Shown here: one piece after another, positions 15,330 to 25,578 of the stretch
How positions within the stretch are numbered: the stretch's first letter is position 1
How the letters are laid out: every line of letters begins with the position of its first letter
Assembly (NCBI GenBank): GCA_017472255.1
Contig: JAFUQU010000027.1
Span: forward strand, 40,033 to 104,032
Length of the DNA: 64,000 bases
Reading direction: 5' to 3'
From: Clostridia bacterium
GTDB taxonomy: Bacteria > Bacillota > Clostridia > Oscillospirales > CAG-272
Notes under the pieces: model-generated
The model's input: the letters and a program-made list of their open reading frames with translations, nothing else
What the model was told of the DNA's origin: nothing
Databases searched by the model: none
Translations under genes and position numbers: made by a program

Positions 15330-17183
15330 ATGAACGATTATCACGCCCCGGATAAACTGCGGGCGCTCAAACAATATTATGGCTATGATTCCTTCCGCCC
15401 GGGGCAGGAACCGATCATCGACAGCATTCTCGCTTCCCGGGACGTGCTGGCAGTTATGCCTACCGGCGCGGGCAAGTCGATCTGTTATCAGATTCCGGCG
15501 GTGCTGCTGCCGGGCATTACGCTGGTGATCTCGCCGCTGATTTCCCTGATGAAGGATCAGGTCAGCGCCCTCAACCAGAACGGCATCCGCGCCGCTTACC
15601 TGAACAGTTCGCTGACGCCCCGGCAGTACGGCATGGCGCTGACCAACGCCAGAAACGGCGTCTACAAAATCATATACGTCGCTCCCGAGCGGCTGATGAC
15701 CGACGGCTTTCTGGAGTTCGCGTCCTGCGTGAATATCTCGCTGCTGGCGGTGGACGAGGCGCACTGCGTCTCCCAATGGGGACATGACTTTCGCAAAAGC
15801 TATACGCAGATTCGCGATTTTGTGGCGTCTCTGCCCGCAAGACCGATTGTGGCAGCCTTCACCGCCACCGCCACCGAACAGGTCAAATCCGACGTGCGTT
15901 CGCTGCTGGCGCTGAATAACCCCTTCGAGATTACCACCGGATTCGACCGCCCCAACCTCTACTTCGGCGTGGTGCGCGTCCCCGACCGCATCGGCTGGAT
16001 CCGGGAATATCTGAACCGCAATCCGGGAAAGTCCGGCATTATCTACGCCATGACCCGTAAGAATGTGGAGAAGATTTACACAAAGCTCTCTGCCGAGGGA
16101 TATCCCGTGACCATGTATCACGCCGGACTGTCCGACGAGGAGCGTTCCGCCAATCAGGAGACCTTCATCCGGGACGTTTCCCCGGTGATGATCGCCACCA
16201 ACGCTTTTGGCATGGGCATCGACAAGCCGGATGTGGCGTTTATTCTGCACTTCAACCTTCCGCTGTCCATGGAGGCCTACTATCAAGAAGCCGGACGGGC
16301 GGGACGGGACGGCGGCGAGTCCGAATGCATCCTGCTCTATACCCCCGCCGACATCATGACCGCCAAATTCCTCATCGACAATTCCACGGATGAAGCGGAA
16401 GCGCTCAGCCCGGAGGAGCTTGCCGCCGAGAAAAAGCGCAAGCTGGTCAAGCTGGATCAGATGATCCGCTACTGCGATTCCACCGGCTGTCTGCGCTCCT
16501 ACATCCTGCGCTATTTCGGCGAGAATCCGCCGAATCGGTGCGATAAATGTTCGACTTGCAGCGAGGACTTCGAAAACCGGGACATCACCGACATGGTGAC
16601 TGCTGTCTACACCGCCGTTGACAGCACGGGCGAACGCTTCGGCGCGGCGTTCATTGCAGATTTCCTCCATGGCGACGACAATGGGCGGATGCTTTCCGGC
16701 GGCTACAACGAGCTGCCCGGCTTCGCGTCGCTGCATAAGCTGCCGAAAAGTGATATCCGAGACATCATCACCCGGCTTATTGAAAACGGGATGCTGGAAC
16801 GCTCCGACGGCGAATACCCGGTGCTGAAAATTACCCCCGCCTTCGAATCCTTCCGCGTTTCCGGACGGCGTGCCACCATGAAGGTGCGCGCCGAGCAGCC
16901 GAAGATTTCCCGCCGCAGAACGAAATCGGACAGCACCGACGCGCCCGTTGCGGGCAGCGACGCCGCTCTGTATGAGGAGCTGCGCAAATTCCGCCGGGAA
17001 GCTGCCGACCGCAAGGGCGTTCCCGCCTACTGCATTTTTCCGGATACCACCCTTCGGGAACTGGCGCGCAAACGTCCGAAAAATATGTTCGAGATGATGA
17101 ATGTGCGGGGCATCGGTGCGGACAAAGCGGAGAAATATTCCACGGCTGTCATTGGCATCATCAAATCTTTTGAGAACAGGTAA
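15330..17183 (+). CDS. recQ: ATP-dependent DNA helicase RecQ
   Basis: A 617-residue superfamily 2 3'-5' helicase for recombination and replication repair. Seen in order: FRPGQEPII (motif 0), MPTGAGKSICYQIP (Walker A), VDEAHCVSQWGHDFR (DEAH plus the aromatic-rich loop), FTATAT (motif III), MGIDKPDV and QEAGRAGRDG (motifs V-VI). After these come the zinc ligands of the RQC region (TGCLRSYIL, CDKCSTC), a winged helix and a complete HRDC domain over the last 75 residues. Length and domain set are standard for bacterial RecQ. The ATG at 15330 has no clear ribosome binding site. It stands alone between its own promoter and the glg operon. Confidence 0.97.
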   Translation: MNDYHAPDKLRALKQYYGYDSFRPGQEPIIDSILASRDVLAVMPTGAGKSICYQIPAVLLPGITLVISPLISLMKDQVSALNQNGIRAAYLNSSLTPRQYGMALTNARNGVYKIIYVAPERLMTDGFLEFASCVNISLLAVDEAHCVSQWGHDFRKSYTQIRDFVASLPARPIVAAFTATATEQVKSDVRSLLALNNPFEITTGFDRPNLYFGVVRVPDRIGWIREYLNRNPGKSGIIYAMTRKNVEKIYTKLSAEGYPVTMYHAGLSDEERSANQETFIRDVSPVMIATNAFGMGIDKPDVAFILHFNLPLSMEAYYQEAGRAGRDGGESECILLYTPADIMTAKFLIDNSTDEAEALSPEELAAEKKRKLVKLDQMIRYCDSTGCLRSYILRYFGENPPNRCDKCSTCSEDFENRDITDMVTAVYTAVDSTGERFGAAFIADFLHGDDNGRMLSGGYNELPGFASLHKLPKSDIRDIITRLIENGMLERSDGEYPVLKITPAFESFRVSGRRATMKVRAEQPKISRRRTKSDSTDAPVAGSDAALYEELRKFRREAADRKGVPAYCIFPDTTLRELARKRPKNMFEMMNVRGIGADKAEKYSTAVIGIIKSFENR

Positions 17184-17254
17184 AATTTTATGTGAGATTT
17201 CTTCACAGATTTTACGAGCTGCCCCTAAATCCGACACATTTTCGCCATGCAAAT

Positions 17255-17264
17255 ATGGTATAAT
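17255..17264 (+). promoter_or_regulatory. Extended -10 promoter of the glycogen operon
   Basis: TGGTATAAT with TATAAT at 17259-17264. No good -35 hexamer lies 16-18 bases upstream, so the extended TGn probably compensates. The start expected near 17271 leaves a leader of about 50 bases before glgB. Confidence 0.5.
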
Positions 17265-17324
17265 AAAGCGGAGTATCAGAAAAGTATATGTATTATAAAA
17301 CAGATTATGAAAGGCATGGTTGAT

Positions 17325-19268
17325 ATGGCAAATACAAACGATCTCGCAGCCTTCTATTTCCATCAGGGCACGAACTATCGCGCCTACGATTACCTCGGCT
17401 GTCAGTGCAGCCGGGAGGAGGAGCGCTACCGCTATACCTTCCGCGTTTGGGCGCCAAACGCCCTCTCGGTGGAGGTGGTCGGCGATTTCAACGACTGGAC
17501 GCCGGGCGCTTACATGGAGCGCGTTACGGGCATGGGCGTGTGGGAATACACGCTGACCTCGGACAAGTCGCTGGAAGGCGCGAATTATAAATACCGCATC
17601 ACATCAAACAGCGGCGTGCGGCTGAAGGCCGACCCCTACGCCCGCTGGTCGGAGACGCTGAAAAATACCGCGTCGAAAATCTGGGAGCCGAAGCCCTTCA
17701 AGTGGAGCGATTCGCTCTGGCTGGCGCGCCGGATGCAGACGGTGGCTGGGAAGGGACTTCGGGTCAAGCGCCGCGAGTTCTACAGCGCGCCGATGAACAT
17801 TTACGAGGTACACCTCGGCTCGTGGAAAACGAGAAACGGCAAAACGACAAAAGAGGGCGAAAATTACCTGAACTACCGGGAAATCGCCGACGAGCTTGCC
17901 CCCTACGTCAAGCAGATGGGCTACACCCATGTGGAGTTGCTGCCCATCATGGAGCATCCCTTCGACGGCTCCTGGGGCTATCAGGTCTGCGGCTATTATG
18001 CCCCTACCTCCCGTTTCGGCACGCCCGATGATTTCCGCTATTTCGTCAATAAGATGCATGAGATGGGCATCGGCGTTATTCTCGACTGGGTGCCTGCTCA
18101 CTTCCCCAAGGATGAGCACGGTTTGTACGAGTTCGACGGTCAGCCGCTGTATGAGTATCAGGGCGTGGACCGTATGGAGCACAGCGTCTGGGGAACCCGC
18201 TTCTTCGATGTGGCGCGCAACGAGGTGGAATGCTTCCTGATCTCCAACGCATTCTACTGGCTGCGTGAATTCCATGCCGATGGTCTTCGCGTAGACGCGG
18301 TGGCGTCCATGCTCTATCTGGATTTCGACCGCAGACCCGGCGAATGGATTCCCAACAAGGACGGCGGAAACCAGAATATGGAGGCAATTGCCTTCTTCCA
18401 GAAGCTGAACACTCAGCTTTTCGCCGAGCTGCCGGATATTCTGATGATCGCCGAGGAATCCACCGCCTGGCCGATGGTGACAAAGCCGGTGAGCGAAGGG
18501 GGGCTGGGATTCAACTTCAAGTGGAATATGGGCTGGTCAAACGACACCTTTGATTATGTGCAGACCGACCCGCTGTTCCGCAAGCACAAGCATGAGCGGC
18601 TCACCTTCCCGATGATGTATTCGCTGAGCGAAAACTATATCCTGCCCGTTTCTCACGATGAGGTGGTTCACGGCAAGCGCTCGCTGCTGGACAAGATGTA
18701 CGGTCAGTACGAGCAGAAATTCGCCGGGACGCGGCTGTTTCTGGCATATCAAATCTGCCATCCGGGCAAGAAGTTGACCTTCATGGGCTGCGAATACGGT
18801 CCCTTCCGCGAGTGGGATTATGAAAACGAGCTGGAATGGTTCATGCTGGACTACGATATGCACAGCAGACTCCAGCGCTATACGGCGGCGCTCAACCGCT
18901 TCTATCTGGAGCACCGGGAGCTGTGGGAGCTGGATTTCAGCTGGGACGGCTTTGAGTGGATTTATCCCGATGAGCGCGACCTGAACATCATCGCCTTCCG
19001 CCGGATGGACAAAAAGGGAAGCGAGCTTGTGGTCGTGATGAACTTCGCGCCGGTGACGCGTTATGGCTTCCGCCTGAGCAAGCTGAAAAAGCCCCGCTAT
19101 ATCGAGGCCTTCAACAGCGACCGGGAGGAATTCGGCGGCAGCGGCATCGTCAACGAAGGCGCGCTGGAAGCGAAGCCCGACGGCGATACCCGCACGCTGA
19201 CGCTCGACCTGCCGGGACTGTCGGCTCTGATTCTGCGTCCTGTCGCCGCCGCGAAAAAATTAAAATAA
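17325..19268 (+). CDS. glgB: 1,4-alpha-glucan branching enzyme GlgB
   Basis: A 647-residue glycogen branching enzyme that makes alpha-1,6 branches. An N-terminal CBM48 ([20 protein letters not shown]) precedes the GH13 barrel. Catalytic residues seen: nucleophile Asp324 in [11 protein letters not shown], acid/base Glu377 in [10 protein letters not shown], and the third Asp in [12 protein letters not shown]. The length is normal for the short form without an extra N-terminal domain. It is first in the glgB-C-D-A-P-GH13 operon. The chosen ATG (17325) has AAAGG 10 bases upstream; in-frame ATGs at 17307 and 17316 are alternatives. Confidence 0.96.
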   Translation: MANTNDLAAFYFHQGTNYRAYDYLGCQCSREEERYRYTFRVWAPNALSVEVVGDFNDWTPGAYMERVTGMGVWEYTLTSDKSLEGANYKYRITSNSGVRLKADPYARWSETLKNTASKIWEPKPFKWSDSLWLARRMQTVAGKGLRVKRREFYSAPMNIYEVHLGSWKTRNGKTTKEGENYLNYREIADELAPYVKQMGYTHVELLPIMEHPFDGSWGYQVCGYYAPTSRFGTPDDFRYFVNKMHEMGIGVILDWVPAHFPKDEHGLYEFDGQPLYEYQGVDRMEHSVWGTRFFDVARNEVECFLISNAFYWLREFHADGLRVDAVASMLYLDFDRRPGEWIPNKDGGNQNMEAIAFFQKLNTQLFAELPDILMIAEESTAWPMVTKPVSEGGLGFNFKWNMGWSNDTFDYVQTDPLFRKHKHERLTFPMMYSLSENYILPVSHDEVVHGKRSLLDKMYGQYEQKFAGTRLFLAYQICHPGKKLTFMGCEYGPFREWDYENELEWFMLDYDMHSRLQRYTAALNRFYLEHRELWELDFSWDGFEWIYPDERDLNIIAFRRMDKKGSELVVVMNFAPVTRYGFRLSKLKKPRYIEAFNSDREEFGGSGIVNEGALEAKPDGDTRTLTLDLPGLSALILRPVAAAKKLK

Positions 19269-19326
19269 ACGCGAATTCTGTTTTACAAACAATTCTATAA
19301 AAATCAATTTCGGAGGTAATATCGGT

Positions 19327-20535
19327 ATGTATACCAAAAAAGAATGCGTAGCCATGCTCCTCGCCGGAGGCCAGGGAAGCCGTTTGTACACCCTGACCGA
19401 GAAGACCGCGAAGCCCGCGGTTCCCTTCGGCGCGAAGTATCGCATCATTGACTTCACACTTTCCAACTGCGTCAATTCGGGCATCGATACGGTGGGCGTG
19501 CTCACCCAGTATCAGCCCCTGGTGCTTAACGAGTACATCGGCAACGGTCAGCCCTGGGATCTTGACCGTATGAACGGCGGCGTCATGGTTCTGCCGCCCT
19601 ATCAGGGTTCCAAGTCCGCAGACTGGTACACCGGCACGGCCAACGCCATCTATCAGAACCTGAACTTCATCAATCGCTACGATCCCGACTACGTGCTGGT
19701 GCTGTCCGGCGACCACATCTACAAGATGGATTACAGCGCCATGCTGGACTATCACAAGAAAATGAACGCCGCCGCCACCATCGCCGTCATCGACGTGCCG
19801 ATTGAGCAGGCAAGCCGCTTCGGCATCATGAATACCGAGGAAGACGGCAGAATCTTCGAATTCGAAGAAAAGCCCAAGGAACCCAAGAGCACCAAGGCTT
19901 CCATGGGTATCTACATCTTTAACCGCAAGCTCCTGGCCGACTACCTCATCGCCGACGAGAACGACCCGAATTCCAGCAAGGACTTCGGCAAGAACATCAT
20001 TCCCGCCATGCTGGCAGCGGGCGAGCGGATGTACGCCTACAGCTTCAGCGGTTACTGGAAGGACGTGGGAACCATCCAGTCGCTGTGGGAAGCCCATATG
20101 GATCTGCTGGGCGACGATCCGGTGTTCAACCTCTATGACGCCGACTGGAAGATTTATTCCCGCAGCTCGGTGCGTCCGCCCCATCACATCGGCAGCGACG
20201 CAAAGGTGGTCAACTCCATCGTTACCGAAGGCTGCGAGGTACACGGCATCGTGGAAAATTCGGTGCTGTTCGGCGGCGTGAAAATCGCCCGGGGCGCGTA
20301 TGTGCGCAACTCGATCATCATGAATGACACCCAGATTCGCGAGGGCGCCACGGTCAGCTATTCGATTGTGGACAGCGACACCGAAATCGGCGCGGGCGCC
20401 TGCATCGGCGAAGCAAAGGAGAGCGGCAAGGGCATCACGCTGATCGGCAGCGGTCTGAAGCTCCCTCACGGCGCGACGATTCCGGCGGGCGACATGGTCA
20501 ACGAGCAGTATCTCGCCGACAAGAAAATCAATTAA
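19327..20535 (+). CDS. glgC: Glucose-1-phosphate adenylyltransferase, catalytic subunit GlgC
   Basis: A 402-residue ADP-glucose pyrophosphorylase that makes ADP-glucose for glycogen synthesis. Seen: [37 protein letters not shown] (nucleotide loop and catalytic region; quoted blocks are AGGQGSRL and KPAVPFG), [12 protein letters not shown] with the catalytic Asp, EFEEKPKEP and the C-terminal left-handed beta-helix with hexapeptide repeats. The ATG at 19327 follows GGAGG at normal distance. It pairs with GlgD downstream, as in many Firmicutes where the two form a heterotetramer. Confidence 0.96.
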   Translation: MYTKKECVAMLLAGGQGSRLYTLTEKTAKPAVPFGAKYRIIDFTLSNCVNSGIDTVGVLTQYQPLVLNEYIGNGQPWDLDRMNGGVMVLPPYQGSKSADWYTGTANAIYQNLNFINRYDPDYVLVLSGDHIYKMDYSAMLDYHKKMNAAATIAVIDVPIEQASRFGIMNTEEDGRIFEFEEKPKEPKSTKASMGIYIFNRKLLADYLIADENDPNSSKDFGKNIIPAMLAAGERMYAYSFSGYWKDVGTIQSLWEAHMDLLGDDPVFNLYDADWKIYSRSSVRPPHHIGSDAKVVNSIVTEGCEVHGIVENSVLFGGVKIARGAYVRNSIIMNDTQIREGATVSYSIVDSDTEIGAGACIGEAKESGKGITLIGSGLKLPHGATIPAGDMVNEQYLADKKIN

Positions 20536-20560
20536 TGGGAAAGGATTCGGTAACATAACA

Positions 20561-21694
20561 ATGTCAGTACAGGGAATTATTTTTTCAAACCTTCACGATA
20601 AGAACATACCGGAGCTTACCCGCCGCCGCACCATGGCATCGGTGCCTTACGCCTGCCGCTACCGGCTCATCGACTTCACGCTGTCCAACATGGTCAATTC
20701 GGGCATTACATCGGTCAGTGTCATTACGCACTACAACTATCAGTCGCTGATGGATCACATCGGCGCCGGTAAGGACTGGGATCTTGCCCGCCGCTCGGGC
20801 GGTATCAAGATTCTGCCCCCTTACATGACCGCTTTCTCTAACAACCAGAACGCGCTGTACAACTCCCGTCTGGAGGCGCTCAAGAGCGTCAACTATTCGC
20901 TGAGCCGCTTCACGTCCGATTACGTGGTGCTCTCCGACTGCGACGTAATCTGCAACATCGATTTGAACGACATGATCAACGATCACGTGAAGACCGGCGC
21001 GGACATCACCATGGCGGTGAAGCGGGTGCTGCTGACCAAGGAATCCTGCAAGCGCAACGTGGTGGTGGATTCCACCGAGGACGGACGCATCACCGACGTG
21101 AACGCCTATCCCACCAACGTCACCGGCTATCGGGACATCAACCTGAACATTCTGGTCATGAACCGCGAATATTTGCAGAGCGTCGTTCTCGACGCCATCG
21201 CCCACGGCTATACCAGCTTCAACCGGGACGTTCTCTCCCGCAACGCTTCCCGCCGCAACTACCGCATCTACAAGTACGACGGCTACTTCGCCACCATCAG
21301 TTCGATGGAGGACTACTATCTCCACTCGATGGAGCTGCTGTCCAGTCAGGAAAACCGCGATTTGGTCTTCAATGTGAAGAACCGCCCGATCTACACCAAG
21401 GTCAGAAACTCCGCGCCCACCAAATACAGCGCTTCCTCCAATGTGCGCAATTCGCTGGTTGCCGACGGCTGCGTCATCGACGGTACGGTGGAGAATTCCA
21501 TCCTCTTCCGCGGCGTCAAGATCGGCAAGGGAACCACGGTCAAGAATTCGATTCTCTTCCAGGATACCGTTACCGGCGAGAACGTCTTCCTCAACTGCGT
21601 CGTCACCGACAAGAACGTGGTCATCCGGGACGGACGGATTCTGTCAGGTCACGAAAGCCTCCCGTTCTTCATTGAGAAAGGTAAAATGATATGA
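20561..21694 (+). CDS. glgD: Glucose-1-phosphate adenylyltransferase subunit GlgD (regulatory-type)
   Basis: A 377-residue GlgC paralogue. The nucleotide loop is lost: where GlgC has AGGQGSRL, this has SNLHDKNIPEL, and KPAVP becomes MASVP. The Asp block reads LSDCDVICNIDLND. The shared YRLIDFTLSNMVNSGI and the C-terminal hexapeptide beta-helix are kept. This matches GlgD subunits, which have little activity alone but tune GlgC. It starts 25 bases after glgC and its stop overlaps the glgA start by 4 bases (ATGA), so translation is coupled. Confidence 0.93.
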   Translation: MSVQGIIFSNLHDKNIPELTRRRTMASVPYACRYRLIDFTLSNMVNSGITSVSVITHYNYQSLMDHIGAGKDWDLARRSGGIKILPPYMTAFSNNQNALYNSRLEALKSVNYSLSRFTSDYVVLSDCDVICNIDLNDMINDHVKTGADITMAVKRVLLTKESCKRNVVVDSTEDGRITDVNAYPTNVTGYRDINLNILVMNREYLQSVVLDAIAHGYTSFNRDVLSRNASRRNYRIYKYDGYFATISSMEDYYLHSMELLSSQENRDLVFNVKNRPIYTKVRNSAPTKYSASSNVRNSLVADGCVIDGTVENSILFRGVKIGKGTTVKNSILFQDTVTGENVFLNCVVTDKNVVIRDGRILSGHESLPFFIEKGKMI

Positions 21695-23118
21695 AAAAAA
21701 TATTATTTGTCGGTTCGGAAGCCCTCCCCTTCGCCGCTACAGGCGGACTGGGTGACGTCCTCGGCTCGCTGCCCGCTGCGCTCAAGCGGGCGGAGCCGGA
21801 TACCGATGTGCGCGTGGTGCTGCCCATGTATCAGGTTGTCTCCGCCAAGTATAAGGCGCAGATGACCAAGGTGGCTGAATTTACCGTTCAGCTGTCCTGG
21901 CGGCGTCAATACTGCGGCGTCTGGTCGTATGATCTGGACGGCGTGACCTACTACTTCATCGACAACGAATACTACTTTAAGCGCACCTCGCTCTATGGCA
22001 GCTACGACGACGGCGAGCGTTATGCTTACTTCTGCAAGGCGGTCATGGACATGATGCCTCACATCGGTTTCATTCCGGACATCCTTCACTGCCACGACTG
22101 GCAGTCGGCGCTCTGCGTGATCTACCTCAAGCGCAAATACTGCTATCTGGACGAATACGCCGACATGAAGGCGGTTTACACCATCCATAACATCGATTAT
22201 CAGGGTATCTACAACTTTGATATTCTGGGCGACGTTTTCTGCCTGGATTCTTGGGATCGTTATGTGGTGGAATACGACGGCTGCATCAACCTGACCAAGG
22301 GCGCCATCGTCTGCTGCGATAAGCTGACCACCGTCAGCCCCGGCTACGCAAAGGAAATTCAGACCGAATATTATTCCAGCGGACTTTATCACATCATCCG
22401 TATGTACAAGGATAAAATCTGCGGCATCATCAACGGTATCGATACCGATTACTACAACCCGTCCAAGGATCCGTCCATCGCGGTCAGCTTCGACCTTGCC
22501 ACCATCGCGAATAAGGCGGAAAACAAGCTGGCGCTTCAGCGCACCTTCGGTCTTCCCGAGTCGGTGGATACGCCGGTGATCGCTATGGTGTCCCGGCTGG
22601 CGTCCCACAAGGGCTTCGATCTGGTGCGCCGTGTGGCGGACGAGATTTTGCAGGGGGACGTGCAGTTCGTGCTGCTGGGCACCGGCGAGGCCGAACTGGA
22701 GGATTTCTTCTCCGATCTGGCGGCGCGCTATCCCGAAAAATGCGGCGTGAAGCTGGCATTCAACAAGGAACTGGCCAAGCAGATTTACGCATCGGCGGAT
22801 ATGTTCCTGATGCCCTCCAAATCCGAGCCCTGCGGTCTGGCGCAGATGATCGCTTCCCGCTACGGCACCGTGCCGATCGTCCGCGAAACCGGCGGTTTAG
22901 CGGATACCATCAAGCCGTATAATCCCGCTACCGGCGAGGGCAACGGCGTGACCTTTGTCACTTACAACGCCCACGATATGCTGGACGCCGTTCGCCGCGC
23001 CTGCTTCCTCTACGAGGAGAAGGCAGACTGGGCGAAGCTGGTGGAGAACGCCATGACCATGGACTTCTCCTGGGATGCTTCGGCGAAGAAATATTTAGAG
23101 ATGTACGACAAACTGTAA
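21691..23118 (+). CDS. glgA: Glycogen synthase GlgA (GT5)
   Basis: A 475-residue ADP-glucose-dependent glucosyltransferase that elongates alpha-1,4-glucan. Seen: N-terminal GSEALPFAATGGLGDVLGSLP, ILHCHDWQSALCVIYLK, YTIHNIDYQG, the hinge NGIDTDYYNPSKD, and the C-terminal catalytic EPCGLAQMIASRYGTVPIVR with GGLADTI. In the KTGGL motif the conserved Lys is Ala here (AATGGL); in the enteric enzyme that Lys contacts the ADP-glucose phosphate, so this is a point to note, although the rest is intact and the operon context firm. It overlaps glgD by 4 bases. Confidence 0.95.
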   Translation: MKKILFVGSEALPFAATGGLGDVLGSLPAALKRAEPDTDVRVVLPMYQVVSAKYKAQMTKVAEFTVQLSWRRQYCGVWSYDLDGVTYYFIDNEYYFKRTSLYGSYDDGERYAYFCKAVMDMMPHIGFIPDILHCHDWQSALCVIYLKRKYCYLDEYADMKAVYTIHNIDYQGIYNFDILGDVFCLDSWDRYVVEYDGCINLTKGAIVCCDKLTTVSPGYAKEIQTEYYSSGLYHIIRMYKDKICGIINGIDTDYYNPSKDPSIAVSFDLATIANKAENKLALQRTFGLPESVDTPVIAMVSRLASHKGFDLVRRVADEILQGDVQFVLLGTGEAELEDFFSDLAARYPEKCGVKLAFNKELAKQIYASADMFLMPSKSEPCGLAQMIASRYGTVPIVRETGGLADTIKPYNPATGEGNGVTFVTYNAHDMLDAVRRACFLYEEKADWAKLVENAMTMDFSWDASAKKYLEMYDKL

Positions 23119-23145
23119 AAAATAAAATTTAAGGATAAATAACAT

Positions 23146-25578
23146 ATGAACACAGCATTTACCAAAGCACAGATCAAAGACGCAATCACCTCCAAGCTCG
23201 CCCGCTACTTCGGAACAACCCCTGAGGAAGCCAGCGAGGAACAGGTTTATAAATCGGTCATTCTCTCGGTCAAGGATATCCTGACCCAGAAGCGCGCCGA
23301 CTTCAAGCTGGACACCAAGAAACAGAAGGGCAAGAAAATTTACTACCTCTGCATGGAATTCCTCATCGGTCGCTCGTTGAAGAACAACCTGCGCAACCTC
23401 GGTCTTGCCGATATGTACGGCGAGGTGCTGAGCGAATTCGGCTTCTCGCTGGATGAAATCTACACCCTTGAGCCTGACCCCGGTCTGGGCAACGGCGGTC
23501 TGGGACGTCTGGCCGCCTGCTTCATGGACGGTCTGACCACGCTGGATTATCCGGCAACCGGCTTCTCCATCCTCTATGAGTACGGTTTGTTCAAGCAGCG
23601 CATCATCGATGGCGATCAGATTGAGCTGCCCGACATCTGGATGCCCGAGGGTGAGGTCTGGCTGGTGCCCCGTACCGACAAGACCTTTACCGTCCGTTTC
23701 GGCGGTCACGTCAGCGAAACCTGGGAGAACGGCAAGTGCGATATTACCCACGAAGGCTGCGACGAGATTCAGGCCGTTCCCTACGATATGATGATCTCCG
23801 GCGCCGACTGCAAGGCGGTGAACATTCTCCGTCTCTGGCAGGCGCGGGATATCCAGAACTTCAACATGAACCTGTTCTCGCAGGGTCAGTATGTCAAGGC
23901 CATGCAGGAGGACACCAACGCGGGCATTATCTCGAAGGTGCTCTATCCGTCGGATAACCATACCGAGGGTAAGTTCCTGCGCCTGTCCCAGCAGTATTTC
24001 CTCGTCTCCGCATCGCTGCAAAGCATCATCGCCGACCACCTGACCACCTACGGCTCGCTGGCAAACTTCGCCGACAAGGTCGCCATCCATATCAATGACA
24101 CCCATCCGGCGCTGGTTATCCCCGAGCTGATGCGGATTCTCATCGACATCTACTCCTACTCTTGGGAGAACGCATGGCGGCTTGTCACTTCCACCGTCAC
24201 CTACACCAACCACACGGTTATGCCCGAGGCTCTGGAGACCTGGAACGAAGACCTGTTCCGCCTGAAACTGCCCCGCATTTACGCCATCGTCAACGAGATT
24301 AACCGCCGCTTCTGCGCCGAGCTGTGGGCAGCCTATCCCGGCGACTGGGATCGCATTTCCCGTATGTCCATCATCGGCTACGATCAGATTCGCATGGCGA
24401 ACCTGTCGGTGGTCGGCTCGCATACGGTGAACGGCGTGTCCAAGCTCCACTCGGAGATTCTGAAAAAGACCATCTTCCACGATTTCTACAAGCATACCCC
24501 CGGCAAGTTCACCAACGTGACCAACGGCATCGCACACCGCCGCTGGCTCTGCTACGCAAACCCGCAGCTCACCGCCCTTATCGACGAGTGCATCGGCGAC
24601 GCATGGCATAAGGAGCCGGAGCGTCTGGCTGAATTTGAGAAATTCGCTGCCGACGCATCCGTGCTGGAACAGGTGGAGAAGATTAAGCGCGCCAACAAGG
24701 CAAACTTCGCCATCTACACCCAGAACCGCACCGGCATCAAGCTCGATCCCGATTCGGTTTACGACGTGCAGATCAAGCGTATGCATGAGTACAAGCGTCA
24801 GCTGCTGAACACGCTGCGCATCATCAGCCTGTTTGTCCAGCTCAAGGAGAACCCCGATCTGGATATCACGCCTCAGACCTTTATCTTCGGCGCGAAGGCG
24901 GCTCCCGGCTATTACATGGCGAAGAACATCATCAAGCTGATTTCCTACGTCAGCGCCGAGATCGAAAAGGACCCCAAAATCCGCGAAAAGCTGCGCGTGG
25001 TCTTCATGGAGGACTACAACGTCAGCCTTGCTGAGATTCTCATCCCCGCCGCCGACATCAGCGAGCAGATTTCGCTGGCCGGCAAGGAAGCCAGCGGCAC
25101 CGGCTGCATGAAGCTGATGGCCAACGGCGCCATCACCATCGGTACGATGGACGGCGCGAATGTGGAAATCTTCGCACAGGTGGGCGATTCCAATATGTAT
25201 ATCTTCGGTCTTACCACCGAGGAGGTGGACGATTTGTGGAAGCGGGGCTACAACGCCATGTCTTATTACACTAAGAGCGATAAGCTGCACGCCGCCGTGG
25301 ACGCGCTGGATGCGGGCTTCAACGGACGCTCTTTCGGCGATATCAAGCAGTATCTGATCAGCTCCCAGTATACCCACGGCATCGCCGACCCCTATATGTG
25401 TCTGGCCGACTTCGATTCCTATATGATCACCCACGACAAGATGATCGAGGACTACGCCAACCGGGACAAGTGGAACCGCATGAGCCTGATCAACACCGCC
25501 CGCGCCGGATATTTCGCTGCCGACCGCTCCATCCGCGAGTACGCCGACAATATCTGGCATATCAAGCCGATCAAGTAA
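23146..25578 (+). CDS. glgP: Glycogen/starch/maltodextrin phosphorylase GlgP (GT35)
   Basis: An 810-residue PLP-dependent phosphorylase that releases glucose-1-phosphate from glycogen. The cofactor Lys656 lies in EASGTGCMKLMANG, with Cys where the family signature often has Asn. Other blocks: YLCMEFLIGRSL, DPGLGNGGLGRLAACF, HINDTHPALVIPELMRIL and QIKRMHEYKRQLLN. Length is normal. It lies 27 bases after glgA and directly abuts the following GH13 gene (TAA then ATG), so both the synthetic and degradative arms of glycogen metabolism are carried on one transcript. Confidence 0.97.
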   Translation: MNTAFTKAQIKDAITSKLARYFGTTPEEASEEQVYKSVILSVKDILTQKRADFKLDTKKQKGKKIYYLCMEFLIGRSLKNNLRNLGLADMYGEVLSEFGFSLDEIYTLEPDPGLGNGGLGRLAACFMDGLTTLDYPATGFSILYEYGLFKQRIIDGDQIELPDIWMPEGEVWLVPRTDKTFTVRFGGHVSETWENGKCDITHEGCDEIQAVPYDMMISGADCKAVNILRLWQARDIQNFNMNLFSQGQYVKAMQEDTNAGIISKVLYPSDNHTEGKFLRLSQQYFLVSASLQSIIADHLTTYGSLANFADKVAIHINDTHPALVIPELMRILIDIYSYSWENAWRLVTSTVTYTNHTVMPEALETWNEDLFRLKLPRIYAIVNEINRRFCAELWAAYPGDWDRISRMSIIGYDQIRMANLSVVGSHTVNGVSKLHSEILKKTIFHDFYKHTPGKFTNVTNGIAHRRWLCYANPQLTALIDECIGDAWHKEPERLAEFEKFAADASVLEQVEKIKRANKANFAIYTQNRTGIKLDPDSVYDVQIKRMHEYKRQLLNTLRIISLFVQLKENPDLDITPQTFIFGAKAAPGYYMAKNIIKLISYVSAEIEKDPKIREKLRVVFMEDYNVSLAEILIPAADISEQISLAGKEASGTGCMKLMANGAITIGTMDGANVEIFAQVGDSNMYIFGLTTEEVDDLWKRGYNAMSYYTKSDKLHAAVDALDAGFNGRSFGDIKQYLISSQYTHGIADPYMCLADFDSYMITHDKMIEDYANRDKWNRMSLINTARAGYFAADRSIREYADNIWHIKPIK

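Noticed and set aside
23095..25560. Long minus-strand frame opposite glgP (and similar frames opposite glgB, recQ, gpmI and feoB).
   Set aside because: These are mirror frames of GC-rich genes with no recognisable protein features; the sense genes are certain.
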